Source: Chitinophagaceae bacterium | Lineage (GTDB): Bacteria; Bacteroidota; Bacteroidia; Chitinophagales; Chitinophagaceae | NCBI GenBank assembly: GCA_947372235.1 | Contig: CANBSW010000027.1 | Location: forward strand, 1 to 37,076 | Reading direction: 5' to 3' | DNA length: 37,076 bases | Shown: piece after piece, positions 1 through 8,145 of the stretch | Position numbering within the stretch: position 1 is the stretch's first letter | Layout: each line of letters starts with the position of its first letter | Translations under genes and position numbers: made by a program | The notes under the pieces: generated by a model | Seen by the model: the letters and a program-made list of their open reading frames with translations, nothing else | The model's database searches: none | Told to the model about the DNA's origin: nothing

Positions 1-49
1 AAAATACCAATCTTTTTTTGTTAATTTATACAAGCATAAATCATCTTGT

Positions 50-1921
50 ATGAGATATTTGGCAATACTGCTGTTCTGCACCAGCTCTTATCAGGTTATG
101 GCCCAGCCCTCTAAAGCGTACCTGATGAGTTATTTAACCTGCTCTTCCTGCGGTAATCCTGTTAACCATAGCGTACAACTGGCCGAAAGTAATGATGGGG
201 TTGCCTGGACATCCGTTCCTGGTTTTGTTACTTATTCTGGAAGCGTTCCGGATGTAATTACACGCAACAGCAAATTATATATTTATACGCCGGGTAATGT
301 AAGACGGTACGACCGCTCGACCAATACCTGGGATGCAACCGTGACATCGGTAAGTGTGAAAGACTCTTCGGGTGCGATTGTGAGTTATGTAGATCCTTCT
401 TTGATCGTAGATTCGACAGGAAAACTGGTGATGTTTTTTCTGGAGTCAACAGGAATTGTAGGAGACCCTGCTACCTGTTCTTCGTATCCCTGTACCAAAC
501 TCTTCAAATCAGCAACCGAAGTTACCGGTAGCGATGGAACACAGTTTGTTACCAATTCGGGCACACGGATCTCTATCACACTAACCACCAGTGGCAGCTC
601 CGCATCTGATCCTGATATTTTTTTTAATGGTAGTCAGTATGTTTGTTATGTTTCTAAAGGAAACTCGATACAGGTTTTTACTGCTTCCACCTTACATGGA
701 ACTTATAACCAGGTTACTACATTATCCAATGGAATCCTTACAAACGATGGAGGAATTCCAAGTGGCTATTATGACTCGGCCAGTGCGAATTACTGGACAT
801 ATATTCATACATCGATCGGAGAAATAAAACTAAAAACACATCCCAATTTCAACAGCAGTATTACAGGGTTTGCAACCGTTGTAACAGGAACTACTGCGGG
901 ATTGACCGGAAGCCAGGCCCAGAGCCCCGGCTTTTGTAAAAACACATTATCTGTTTCGGCACCCTGTTCTCCGGCTGCAACGGCTACTGTAACAGCAGGC
1001 TCTGCAACTACTATTTGTGCGGGAGCAAGTGTTGCTTTAAATGCGAATACAGGAACAGGATTAACCTATCAATGGCAAAAAGACGGAACCAATATTTCTG
1101 GGGCAACTTCTGCTTCCTATTCGGCAACAGCTGGCGGAAGCTATACGGTTGTTGTAACCAATTCGAGTACCTGCACGGCTACATCGTCTGCTATAACAGT
1201 AGTGGCAAACAGTTTACCAACCGTTACCATTACAGCGGGTTCTGCCACAACTTTTTGCTCGGGTAATAGTGTTCTATTAACCTCTTCTTCTGCAACCGGA
1301 AATCAATGGTATAAAGATGGAGCAATTATAACCGGAGCCATCAACACCACTTATACCGCAAATGCTTCGGGTGTTTACAGAGATACGGTAATCAATGGTA
1401 ACGGGTGCAAGGGAGCATCATCAGGAATCACGGTTCTGGTGAATGCGGTTCCGACAAAACCAACCATTACAAAAGATACCAGTGCTAACCTTGTTTCTAA
1501 TTATACAACCGGAAATCAATGGTATAAAGATGGTGTGGTATTAGCAGATACCAGTCAGAAATTTAAACCCACCGCATCTGGCAGTTATACATTAAAAGTA
1601 ACACAGAACGGATGCAGCAGTGTTTTGTCTGATGCGTTTGCCTACGTTGTTACGGCAATTATTAATTACACAAATGGGCAATACATAAAACTTTTTCCAA
1701 ACCCTATTCATGAAGAACTGCGGATAGAATTTAAAATGACGGGGCAATATCAATTAAATCTTTCCCTCTACGATCTTTCCGGGAAGCGGGTATTTACGAA
1801 AGAGAAATTAAACTCCGGCACACCCGTTAATGTTCATGGAATCTTAGCGGGAACCTATCTTTTGAGGCTGTATGATAAAGAAGGCAAACTGGTATTTGCT
1901 GATAAGATCATCAAGCAATAA
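50..1921 (+). CDS. Secreted propeller/Ig-like protein with type IX secretion sorting domain
   Basis: A 623-residue exported protein. An N-terminal signal peptide ends near VMAQ (about residue 19). Residues about 20-300 are rich in beta strands, with repeated 'DPD.FF.GSQYVCYVS'-type blades reminiscent of five-bladed GH43-like or sialidase-like propellers, but I see no diagnostic catalytic set. Three Ig-like modules follow (about 310-390, 395-465 and 470-535), each with a Q-W-x-K-D-G core and paired cysteines in the first two. The last 75 residues, starting near LFPNPI, are a type A Por-secretion sorting domain (PNP motif, SGKRVF, GTYLLRL). Inference: it crosses the outer membrane through the type IX system and is released or anchored at the surface, perhaps to bind or cut glycans. 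Substrate unknown. The gene stands alone; the next gene starts 75 nt downstream. Confidence 0.85.
   Translation: MRYLAILLFCTSSYQVMAQPSKAYLMSYLTCSSCGNPVNHSVQLAESNDGVAWTSVPGFVTYSGSVPDVITRNSKLYIYTPGNVRRYDRSTNTWDATVTSVSVKDSSGAIVSYVDPSLIVDSTGKLVMFFLESTGIVGDPATCSSYPCTKLFKSATEVTGSDGTQFVTNSGTRISITLTTSGSSASDPDIFFNGSQYVCYVSKGNSIQVFTASTLHGTYNQVTTLSNGILTNDGGIPSGYYDSASANYWTYIHTSIGEIKLKTHPNFNSSITGFATVVTGTTAGLTGSQAQSPGFCKNTLSVSAPCSPAATATVTAGSATTICAGASVALNANTGTGLTYQWQKDGTNISGATSASYSATAGGSYTVVVTNSSTCTATSSAITVVANSLPTVTITAGSATTFCSGNSVLLTSSSATGNQWYKDGAIITGAINTTYTANASGVYRDTVINGNGCKGASSGITVLVNAVPTKPTITKDTSANLVSNYTTGNQWYKDGVVLADTSQKFKPTASGSYTLKVTQNGCSSVLSDAFAYVVTAIINYTNGQYIKLFPNPIHEELRIEFKMTGQYQLNLSLYDLSGKRVFTKEKLNSGTPVNVHGILAGTYLLRLYDKEGKLVFADKIIKQ
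1293..1533 (+). repeat. 28-nt identical direct repeat inside the Ig-like modules
   Basis: Positions 1293-1320 and 1506-1533 are identical over 28 nt and lie 213 nt (71 codons) apart, in frame. Each encodes the T-G-N-Q-W-Y-K-D-G core of an Ig-like module. The surrounding module sequence is diverged, so the identity is local. Confidence 0.85.
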
Positions 1922-1944
1922 AAAAATAATAACAAAAATTGAAT

Positions 1945-1970
1945 CCCCTCCTTGCTTGCAGGGAACGGGT
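1945..1970. repeat. Short palindromic intergenic repeat, left copy
   Basis: The core CCCTCCTTGC, a 2-nt spacer, GCAGGG and then CGG at 1946-1969 recurs at 2747-2769. CCCT pairs with AGGG to make a small hairpin. The two copies bracket the small-protein/nucleotidyltransferase pair. Confidence 0.55.
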
Positions 1971-1995
1971 AAATAATAAATTGTATTTTGCAACT

Positions 1996-2205
1996 ATGAA
2001 AAGGCAATATGTAGATACTACAATATTTTCATCCCGTAATATGGTTGAGGATGGGAACGTGGATTATCAATACTGGTTTAATAAATCAATTGAAGAAAGA
2101 TTGATGGCTGCTGCCACAATGATATCCGTTGCTTTTCAAGAACCGGGTTTCCTGGAAAAGAAAGTTGACAGAACGATTTTTTCAAGTAGAAAGCATTCCC
2201 TCTAA
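1996..2205 (+). CDS. Small antitoxin-like partner protein upstream of nucleotidyltransferase
   Basis: A protein of 69 residues starting at ATG 1996. An in-frame TTG at 1939 would lengthen it, but that extension is encoded by the repeat at 1945-1970, so I prefer the ATG. TATTTTGC, close to a Bacteroidota -7 element, ends five nt before this ATG, which would imply a very short leader. The protein carries V-D-T-T-I-F-S-S-R near its start and V-D-R-T-I-F-S-S-R near its end, joined by a helical stretch (IEERLMAAATMISVAF). Its TAA stop abuts the ATG of the nucleotidyltransferase without a gap, so the two are likely translationally coupled. The arrangement resembles toxin-antitoxin pairs with nucleotidyltransferase partners; that role is inferred from layout only. 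Confidence 0.6.
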   Translation: MKRQYVDTTIFSSRNMVEDGNVDYQYWFNKSIEERLMAAATMISVAFQEPGFLEKKVDRTIFSSRKHSL

Positions 2206-2661
2206 ATGAATATTTTCAATGATGATTTTCGTGATTTTATTCTTTGCCTGAATAAAAATCTGGTTGAATATATGTTGGTGGGAGGATATGCAGTTATTCT
2301 AAGAGGATACAGCCGCTCTACCGGTGATATGGATATCTGGGTAAATAAAACAGAAGAAAATTTCAACAAACTTCATTTGGCCATTCGTGAATTTGGCTTA
2401 CCATCAATTGCGATACCTCATGATAAATTTTTTTCTGAAAAATATGATGTGTTCTCTTTTGGCAAACCACCCTTTGCAATTGAAGTAATGACAGCATTAA
2501 AAGGCGTAGCGTTTAATGAGGCACGACTTTCAGCTTCCATGGAAAAGGTAGATGACATTGAGGTAAGGGTAATTCATATTAACCAACTTATCCGGGCCAA
2601 ACAAGCAGCAGGCCGGTATAAAGACAGAAATGATATTGAGAATTTGCCTCAGTCAGAATAA
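2206..2661 (+). CDS. Nucleotidyltransferase-fold protein (DUF6036/MNT-like)
   Basis: A 151-residue protein with the polymerase-beta-type nucleotidyltransferase signature: G26-G27 in VGGYAV, then D41-x-D43 in STGDMDIWV, and a third acidic position probably E93 in AIEVM. The C-terminal K-x6-R-x-K-D-x3-D-I-x-x-L pattern is typical of small nucleotidyltransferases in bacterial toxin-antitoxin modules. Such proteins transfer NMPs to RNA or protein targets; nothing here shows the target. It directly follows the 69-residue partner (TAAATG junction) and is closed by a strong hairpin about 30 nt downstream. I see no HEPN-domain partner, so this is not a classical HEPN/MNT pair. Confidence 0.75.
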   Translation: MNIFNDDFRDFILCLNKNLVEYMLVGGYAVILRGYSRSTGDMDIWVNKTEENFNKLHLAIREFGLPSIAIPHDKFFSEKYDVFSFGKPPFAIEVMTALKGVAFNEARLSASMEKVDDIEVRVIHINQLIRAKQAAGRYKDRNDIENLPQSE

Positions 2662-2693
2662 AGATCTTTTTACGTAAATAATCAATGGCAAAT

Positions 2694-2729
2694 AAAAAAG
2701 ACGCAAAGAAAAATCTTGCGTCTTTTTTT
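2694..2729. terminator. Bidirectional terminator between convergent genes
   Basis: A 13-bp perfect stem (2694-2706 with 2716-2728) with GACGCAA/TTGCGTC at its core, flanked by A-tract and T-tract so that it works on both strands. It separates the nucleotidyltransferase from the DUF418 operon coming from the right. Confidence 0.8.
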
Positions 2730-2746
2730 CTAAAATCAATTGTATA

Positions 2747-2770
2747 CCCTCCTTGCGTAGCAGGGTGCGG
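2747..2770. repeat. Short palindromic intergenic repeat, right copy
   Basis: Begins with the same ten bases as the left copy (CCCTCCTTGC), then GTA, GCAGGG and CGG. It lies just outside the stop codon of the DUF418 gene ending at 2777. Confidence 0.55.
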
Positions 2771-2776
2771 AGTGGT

Positions 2777-4117
2777 TTATAATTTCATCGGTTGTTTCTT
2801 CCAATACGTCAACGATCTCCAAACCCATTCAAATGGCCCAAACCTGAAATATTTTAACCAGATCACCGAAAAGATCATTTGAAAGATCCATACAGAACCC
2901 ACTACATAATAGATCTGGTGAAAACGCAGGTTGCCGTAATTACCAAAACCATATCCAAAGAAAAAGAAAGTACAGATAATGCTTTGCATGAGGTAGTTGG
3001 TGAAAGCCATTTGACCTACAGCAGATAAGGCTTTCATTAACCAGGGCACTAATTTACTCCTGTACAACAACATCAGCATACTGGCATGGCCGAGCGTAAT
3101 GAATACACGGCGCACTTCCTGAAAGATCCATGGATTGGAACGCCACCGGTCTACAAATTCAACGCGATGATTAATACCATTCAAATCTTCATGAAACAAA
3201 AAGAACGCAAACGGAATTCCGATTCCATAACCGATAAACATCCACATTGTATAGGTGGATGTGCTTAACTGATTATTGAAGAACCCCCATCCAAACAAAG
3301 CCATCCCAATAAACATCATTGCCAGCATATCCCAAATGCCATAATAAGTGCCAAATGCTTCATTATCTGCATTGCTTGGAATGAAATAAGCAAAGATGGT
3401 GGTATACCCCGAATGCATTTTACGGTAGTTCTTATTGGTAGCAGCAGTATCGGGTTTTTGTACTTTCGCAACCTGCTGCCATGCAGTGATTGCCTGTTGT
3501 TGTTCCTCGGTCAATTTTTTCTTTTCTTTTTTTGCGGTCATTGCTTCGAGATAGTTGGCGCGTTTCTCGCGGGTTTCAGACCAGTTCCAGCCGCTTCTCA
3601 TCATACCAAAAGAAATACAGGCAAGCCCTATTACCAACAACCATTTAGGCGCCAGCTTTCTGAAAGCAAACAACAGCATTCCAAAGAGTCCGTAATAAAA
3701 AAGGATATCGCCCTGCCACATGATCACAAAGGCATTGATCAATCCAAAGAATACCAGCCATAATAAACGACGATAATAAAATACAGCAACACTGGGCTGA
3801 CCCGGTGCTTCTTTTTTATTCATCATAAACAAAACCATACCGGCACCAAATAACATAGAGAAGAGCCCGCGCATGGTTCCTTCAAAAAATATTTCAACAC
3901 CGGCGAAAGTTAAGTAGTCATAACCCGATGCCGGACCGGTAAGAATATTATACCAGAAATCCCAGTTCATACCAAAACCGGGGATGTTCATCATTAAAAT
4001 TCCCAGTAATGCAAAACCGCGAATGGCATCTATGCTTTTGATACGATCGGCAACTGCTACCGGAGCCGCACCAATATTAGTATCTATAGAGAGTTCAGGA
4101 GAGGTATGTTGATCCAT
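2777..4117 (-). CDS. DUF418 family integral membrane protein
   Basis: A 446-residue polytopic protein of the DUF418/YeiB type. The family hallmark is visible near residue 28: R-I-x-x-I-D-A-I-R-G-F-A-L-L-G-I-L. MRGLFSMLFGAGM and the C-terminal MAFTNYLMQSIICTFFFFGYG segment also fit the family, with about ten hydrophobic segments in all. DUF418 proteins are uncharacterised inner-membrane proteins related to acyltransferase-3-like membrane proteins; a transport or acyl-transfer role is unproven. A charged loop near residues 185-235 probably faces the cytoplasm or periplasm. It follows a paralogue by 46 nt and is probably cotranscribed with it. Confidence 0.85.
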   Translation of the reverse strand: MDQHTSPELSIDTNIGAAPVAVADRIKSIDAIRGFALLGILMMNIPGFGMNWDFWYNILTGPASGYDYLTFAGVEIFFEGTMRGLFSMLFGAGMVLFMMNKKEAPGQPSVAVFYYRRLLWLVFFGLINAFVIMWQGDILFYYGLFGMLLFAFRKLAPKWLLVIGLACISFGMMRSGWNWSETREKRANYLEAMTAKKEKKKLTEEQQQAITAWQQVAKVQKPDTAATNKNYRKMHSGYTTIFAYFIPSNADNEAFGTYYGIWDMLAMMFIGMALFGWGFFNNQLSTSTYTMWMFIGYGIGIPFAFFLFHEDLNGINHRVEFVDRWRSNPWIFQEVRRVFITLGHASMLMLLYRSKLVPWLMKALSAVGQMAFTNYLMQSIICTFFFFGYGFGNYGNLRFHQIYYVVGSVWIFQMIFSVIWLKYFRFGPFEWVWRSLTYWKKQPMKL

Positions 4118-4163
4118 ACGAATGTTTTTAGTTGTGTATAATCATTTTGTGAATGTGGGCATC

Positions 4164-5603
4164 TTACAATTTGTTGGAAAATCTTTTCCGGTTGATCAGG
4201 CTTTTCAATGCCCATTCAAGCGGTCCCATTTTGTAATAGCGTAACCAAAAAACGGAGAACACAATTTGTATCATAGTGATCTCTGCAGCTGCAGCATATA
4301 ATTCCCATTGTTCAAATCTTCCATAATACCCCAATCCATAGCCATAGAACCAGAAAGCAGCAATAAATACCTGAAGAAAATAATTGGTAAGCGCCATCTT
4401 TCCCACTGCTGCAAAAAGGTTCGTGAGCCATTGAATAGCGTTAAGCTTAAGAAACCACATCAGCAGTGAAGCATAACCGGTAGCCAATAATATATTTTCA
4501 AAAGGAACCAGTTGATTGTGCGGTATGGCAAAACGTTCAATATATTTTGCATAGTCTGTAATACGTATCGTGGTAGTATGTATTCTGAAGAATGCCATGG
4601 CAACACCTATGGTGATGCATACCACTGCCGTAATTAAATACAGGGAAGAGGAAAATCGTTTATTGAAAAACCCACTGGCCAATAATGCCATACCCAATAA
4701 CATAGCAGCAGCAATTTCCCAAACACCAATGGAATATATCCAGACGGATTCTTTATTTTGAACGCGCCCTTTTAATGTGAACCACATTTTGCTGTACTTG
4801 TCGCGCATAGATTTTCTGTCTGCAACCACTTTGGCAGAATCGTATTTCATGTTTTTTACCAGCCCTTCCCACTTACCTTTTTCTTCAGCCTGGGTGGCGG
4901 TTAAAGTATCTTTCTTTTTAGCGATAGAATCTGCTTTGATTTTTTGAGCGAGGATCGTTTTCTGGCTGGCAGAATCTTTCGTTTTATCGTAACCCGATTT
5001 TTTTGAACGTGCGGTACTGTCGTCAGCAAATTTTTTCTCAATGGTTTTTACTACCAGATAAGCTTTGTAGTCTTTGCGATCATCTGCATAGTTCCAGAAA
5101 TTCTTTCCACAATAGATCAATGTACAAACGGTTGCTGCTATGAATAAATGTTTGGCAGAAAGTTTTGAAAAAGCAAACAATAAAATACCTACTACTCCAA
5201 AAGGGAAAAGAAGATCGTTGGGCCATAGAAAAATCAAACCAACAAAAAGCCCGAGAATGATCAACCAGATCTGTTTTCTGATATGAGCATCCGTTCCATC
5301 TATTAATGCAGGCTGTTCTTTTTTCTGAACCAGTAATACGATGCCTGCACCAAAAATGATCGCAAGCAGTTCTGCCGTTTTTCCTTCAAACAAAATGGAT
5401 ACAGCGGTAAGCAGTTTGTAATTACCATTATGAGCTTTGCTGTAAAAGAAGCTTTGTATATTACTGGTAAAGCCCCCAAAATCCCAGATAGAAGTTACCA
5501 ATAAAGCAAGCAGTGCAAAACCGGAAATGACATGCAATGAAAAGTTCCTGCCGGCATCAGTTTCCTGAACTGCTGCCGGAGTTTCGGAAGAATTTGTGTT
5601 CAT
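4164..5603 (-). CDS. DUF418-related membrane protein, divergent paralogue with lysine-rich insertion
   Basis: A 479-residue polytopic protein sharing the DUF418 layout with its downstream neighbour: an N-terminal GFALLALL segment, FEGKTAELLAIIFGAGIVLL, and a C-terminal MALTNYFLQVFIAAFWFYGYGLGYYG close to the neighbour's MAFTNYLMQ segment. It differs in two ways. The R-x-x-x-x-D-x-x-R-G signature before the first membrane segment is lost (NFSLHVISGFALL). The central loop, about residues 185-290, is expanded and very rich in Lys, Asp and Ala, likely helical or coiled-coil. The pair looks like a tandem duplication in which one copy has diverged. Function unknown; start chosen at the first ATG. 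Confidence 0.75.
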   Translation of the reverse strand: MNTNSSETPAAVQETDAGRNFSLHVISGFALLALLVTSIWDFGGFTSNIQSFFYSKAHNGNYKLLTAVSILFEGKTAELLAIIFGAGIVLLVQKKEQPALIDGTDAHIRKQIWLIILGLFVGLIFLWPNDLLFPFGVVGILLFAFSKLSAKHLFIAATVCTLIYCGKNFWNYADDRKDYKAYLVVKTIEKKFADDSTARSKKSGYDKTKDSASQKTILAQKIKADSIAKKKDTLTATQAEEKGKWEGLVKNMKYDSAKVVADRKSMRDKYSKMWFTLKGRVQNKESVWIYSIGVWEIAAAMLLGMALLASGFFNKRFSSSLYLITAVVCITIGVAMAFFRIHTTTIRITDYAKYIERFAIPHNQLVPFENILLATGYASLLMWFLKLNAIQWLTNLFAAVGKMALTNYFLQVFIAAFWFYGYGLGYYGRFEQWELYAAAAEITMIQIVFSVFWLRYYKMGPLEWALKSLINRKRFSNKL

Positions 5604-5933
5604 TAGAGTTGGTTAGGTTATAGGCGGTATAGCTGAGGTAAAATATAATATTAATATTGAAATACATATTTGTTCTTTATTATGTTATCCACAACAGAAA
5701 ATTTTGGTATGGTCAAATTTGAAAGGGAGTCAATAATAATTGATTGCATATTACTGTTTGATATGGTGAACTATTTTCAGAACTGTTTGGGTAAATAGTA
5801 TTTAACTGAATAATGATTGATAAGACCACAAGGCCGGCTTTAGATTTCATTAAATATTATAGTGACTATTGTATTTATAAAATATTAACTATATCTTTTA
5901 CCCTTACTCAAACCAACACTAAAACGGATACCT
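5604..5933. other. AT-rich divergent intergenic region
   Basis: Separates the divergent DUF418 operon and the patatin operon. No coding frame is evident. It holds the putative patatin promoter at 5869-5899 and one perfect DnaA-box-like nonamer, TTATCCACA, at 5685-5693. No box cluster, 13-mer array or replication gene is nearby, so I do not call an origin. Confidence 0.6.
5869..5899 (+). promoter_or_regulatory. Putative Bacteroidota-type promoter of the patatin operon
   Basis: TTG at 5869-5871, a 20-nt spacer, then TATCTTTT at 5892-5899, matching TAnnTTTG at seven of eight positions. It leaves a leader of about 30 nt before the ATG at 5934. The region is AT-rich, so chance matches are likely. 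Confidence 0.35.
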
Positions 5934-6842
5934 ATGTTTAGAAACCTGGCCATCAAGGGTGGCGGAGTAAAAGGAGTTGCCTATGTAGGTGCCATAAAAG
6001 AGCTTGACAAAGCCAATCTGTTCGATCCCATAGAAAGAGTTTCGGGAACATCTGCAGGAGCCCTGATGGCCTGTATGATCTGCGCCGGATACAGTGTTCC
6101 GGAAATAGAGAAACTAATGATGAGTATCAAGTTCAACAAATTCAAGAGTGGCTGGAACCCGATTCGCATTTTTACCGGTTATGGTTTATACTCCGGTAAT
6201 TATATTTTGAACTTTGTGCATCAGCTCTTAAAAAACGCTCCCAAAAAACTCGGTGCCAAAGCCACGTTTCAGGATATGCGAAATGCCGGTTGTAAAGACC
6301 TGTATGTGTTTGCCTGTAATACCAGTATGCATACGGTTACCGAGTTCTCTGCAGATAAAACGCCGCATTTTTATGTGGCCGAAGCTGTGAGGGCATCTAT
6401 GTCGATACCGTTCTTTTTTAAAGCCTGGAAATTTTCGCATACCAATGCTACTGATCATATTTATATTGATGGCGGTGTGGTTTACAATTATCCCTTGTCG
6501 TTTTTTGATGATGCCCGGTTTAATCCCACGGGAACCGTTAATGAAGAAAGTCTTGGCCTCTATTTATTTACACCGCCGCGAACAGAACCGGAAGCATTCA
6601 AATTTTCGCAGGTGTTCCACTTTTCCAAACATTTATTTGAATCATTGCTGGAAGCGCAGGACTGCTTGATTGTGCAGGATAAAGAGCAGTTAATGCGCTC
6701 TGTAATGATTAACGATCTGAATATTCCTGCAACAGATTTTAATATCAGTCCCGATCAGATGAACGGCCTGATAGATTCGGGCAGTAAAGCCACACAGGAA
6801 TTTATTGCAAGGGTTTTCAAAGTACCTGCTGAGATAAAATAA
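5934..6842 (+). CDS. Patatin-like phospholipase
   Basis: A 302-residue patatin-fold acyl hydrolase. It has the oxyanion loop G-G-G-V-K-G (residues 9-14), the nucleophile elbow G-T-S-A-G with Ser40, and the dyad aspartate D179 in D-G-G-V. All catalytic elements are present in order. Family members cleave acyl chains from phospholipids or neutral lipids through a Ser-Asp dyad. There is no signal peptide, so it is probably cytosolic or at the inner face of the membrane. It is the first gene of a plus-strand operon, followed 31 nt later by a duplicated-domain membrane protein and then a DyP peroxidase. That context suggests released acyl chains or membrane damage as the link, which is inference. 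Confidence 0.9.
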   Translation: MFRNLAIKGGGVKGVAYVGAIKELDKANLFDPIERVSGTSAGALMACMICAGYSVPEIEKLMMSIKFNKFKSGWNPIRIFTGYGLYSGNYILNFVHQLLKNAPKKLGAKATFQDMRNAGCKDLYVFACNTSMHTVTEFSADKTPHFYVAEAVRASMSIPFFFKAWKFSHTNATDHIYIDGGVVYNYPLSFFDDARFNPTGTVNEESLGLYLFTPPRTEPEAFKFSQVFHFSKHLFESLLEAQDCLIVQDKEQLMRSVMINDLNIPATDFNISPDQMNGLIDSGSKATQEFIARVFKVPAEIK

Positions 6843-6873
6843 CCCAACTACCGTATTCATTAATCATTTTATA

Positions 6874-8136
6874 ATGACGCAACAAGAACCCATCACCATT
6901 ATTGCCCCGATACTGGCTGAGCGTAAGGACACGCTGTTTACGTTTTTGAAACAGGTGAGAACAGACCTTCAAAAAGGGATGCATGAGTCTTTTGAAAATA
7001 TCGGCACCATCCATTATGCACGTTGGTTGGTGATTGATTATGATATTGAAAAAGGTGTTTCAAAAATGGGCGATATGCCCAAACTGGTTTTCTCATCTAA
7101 TTTTGATGGTGAGATAGAGCAGCAGGTAAAAGATCTCTGCACAACGGCTGCTGATATTATGGATGCGGTTTTTGAATGTTGCGAAGGCTATCCACCCAAA
7201 AACGAACGCACTGTTGAAAAACGGATTGCCTACTTAAACAAACACAGGGTACCGCCTTCTGCATTTTATCGCGGAGCACCGATGCGTACATTGAGCCAGA
7301 TCAAAAATGAAAATAGATTGCGCGATTTCATACGCAATTTTTTAGACGCCAAACAATGGAATAATTATTCGGCAAAAGAAGTTCAGCAGGAAATCAAAAA
7401 TGCGGTTTTTGCAAAGGCGGAATTTGAATGGGTAAAAACCCCTGTTAAACTGCCGGGTATTAACTGGCCGGGCATGATTTTACTGGGAGTGATCTTACTT
7501 ATTCTTTTGCCGGTTATTATCATCTGGATCCTGATCGTTGAGTTCGGATATGAAAGACATGATACCTATTTTACCCTGAAACGCAGTCAGCTGAATCAAC
7601 AAAAAATGAAAGAGCTGGAATCGTATGAAGACTTTGAAATGCAAAACCAGTTTTCGCAACTGGTTACCATGAAGCCGGGTAAAGTGCGTCTGATCACTTA
7701 TAAAGCGTTGATGTTGTTTGCGCGAACCCTGATCAGTTTCAAGTTTGTAGAAGGCAAACTGATGGGCATTCCTACCATCCATTTTGCACGGTGGGTAATG
7801 TTTGATGACAATAAACGTGTTTTGTTCTTCAGCAATTTTGATGGAAGCTGGCAACAATACCTGGGCGACTTTATTGATAAGAGCGGTTGGGGATTAACCG
7901 GCATTTTTTCCAATACAACCAATTTTCCCAAAACGAGGTTCCTTTTTACCGGCGGAGCATATGATGAAGAACATTTTTTAGCATGGAGCCGCAATTCAGA
8001 AGTATCTACACAGATCTGGTATTGCGCTTATCCGCATCTCAACATAAAAAATGTAAACAACAATTCACGCATTCGTAGTGAACTGATCAAAGACCTGTCA
8101 GAAACCGAAGCCGCTAATTTTCTTAAACTAATCTAA
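6874..8136 (+). CDS. Unrecognised membrane protein with internally duplicated domain
   Basis: A 420-residue protein I cannot assign to a named family. It contains two copies of one module. Residues about 1-110 have T-I-H-Y-A-R-W (45-51) and S-S-N-F-D-G (74-79). Residues about 260-370 have T-I-H-F-A-R-W (301-307) and F-S-N-F-D-G (322-327). Each copy starts with a strand plus long helix, suggesting an alpha/beta ferredoxin-like fold. A single very hydrophobic helix lies between them (about 198-220), followed by a basic or amphipathic segment, so the copies could lie on opposite sides of the membrane or the helix could lie in it. The gene sits between patatin and DyP peroxidase, 31 nt and 9 nt from each, and so is very likely in the same operon. 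A role in lipid or peroxide handling is inferred from neighbours only. Confidence 0.7.
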   Translation: MTQQEPITIIAPILAERKDTLFTFLKQVRTDLQKGMHESFENIGTIHYARWLVIDYDIEKGVSKMGDMPKLVFSSNFDGEIEQQVKDLCTTAADIMDAVFECCEGYPPKNERTVEKRIAYLNKHRVPPSAFYRGAPMRTLSQIKNENRLRDFIRNFLDAKQWNNYSAKEVQQEIKNAVFAKAEFEWVKTPVKLPGINWPGMILLGVILLILLPVIIIWILIVEFGYERHDTYFTLKRSQLNQQKMKELESYEDFEMQNQFSQLVTMKPGKVRLITYKALMLFARTLISFKFVEGKLMGIPTIHFARWVMFDDNKRVLFFSNFDGSWQQYLGDFIDKSGWGLTGIFSNTTNFPKTRFLFTGGAYDEEHFLAWSRNSEVSTQIWYCAYPHLNIKNVNNNSRIRSELIKDLSETEAANFLKLI

Positions 8137-8145
8137 CCTGCCCAT

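Noticed and set aside
1..49. Promoter for the first secreted protein
   Set aside because: A TTTG at 17-20 is present, but no TAnnTTTG lies at the right spacing, and the window edge cuts off further upstream sequence.
2685..2882. 65-codon frame starting in the terminator downstream of the nucleotidyltransferase
   Set aside because: Its first codons are the terminator arms and its end overlaps the DUF418 gene on the other strand; no independent evidence of coding.
5685..5693. Perfect DnaA box TTATCCACA in the 5604-5933 gap, possible replication origin
   Set aside because: Only one box is present, with no dnaA, parAB, gidA or other origin-linked genes nearby and no box cluster. A nonamer in AT-rich DNA occurs by chance.
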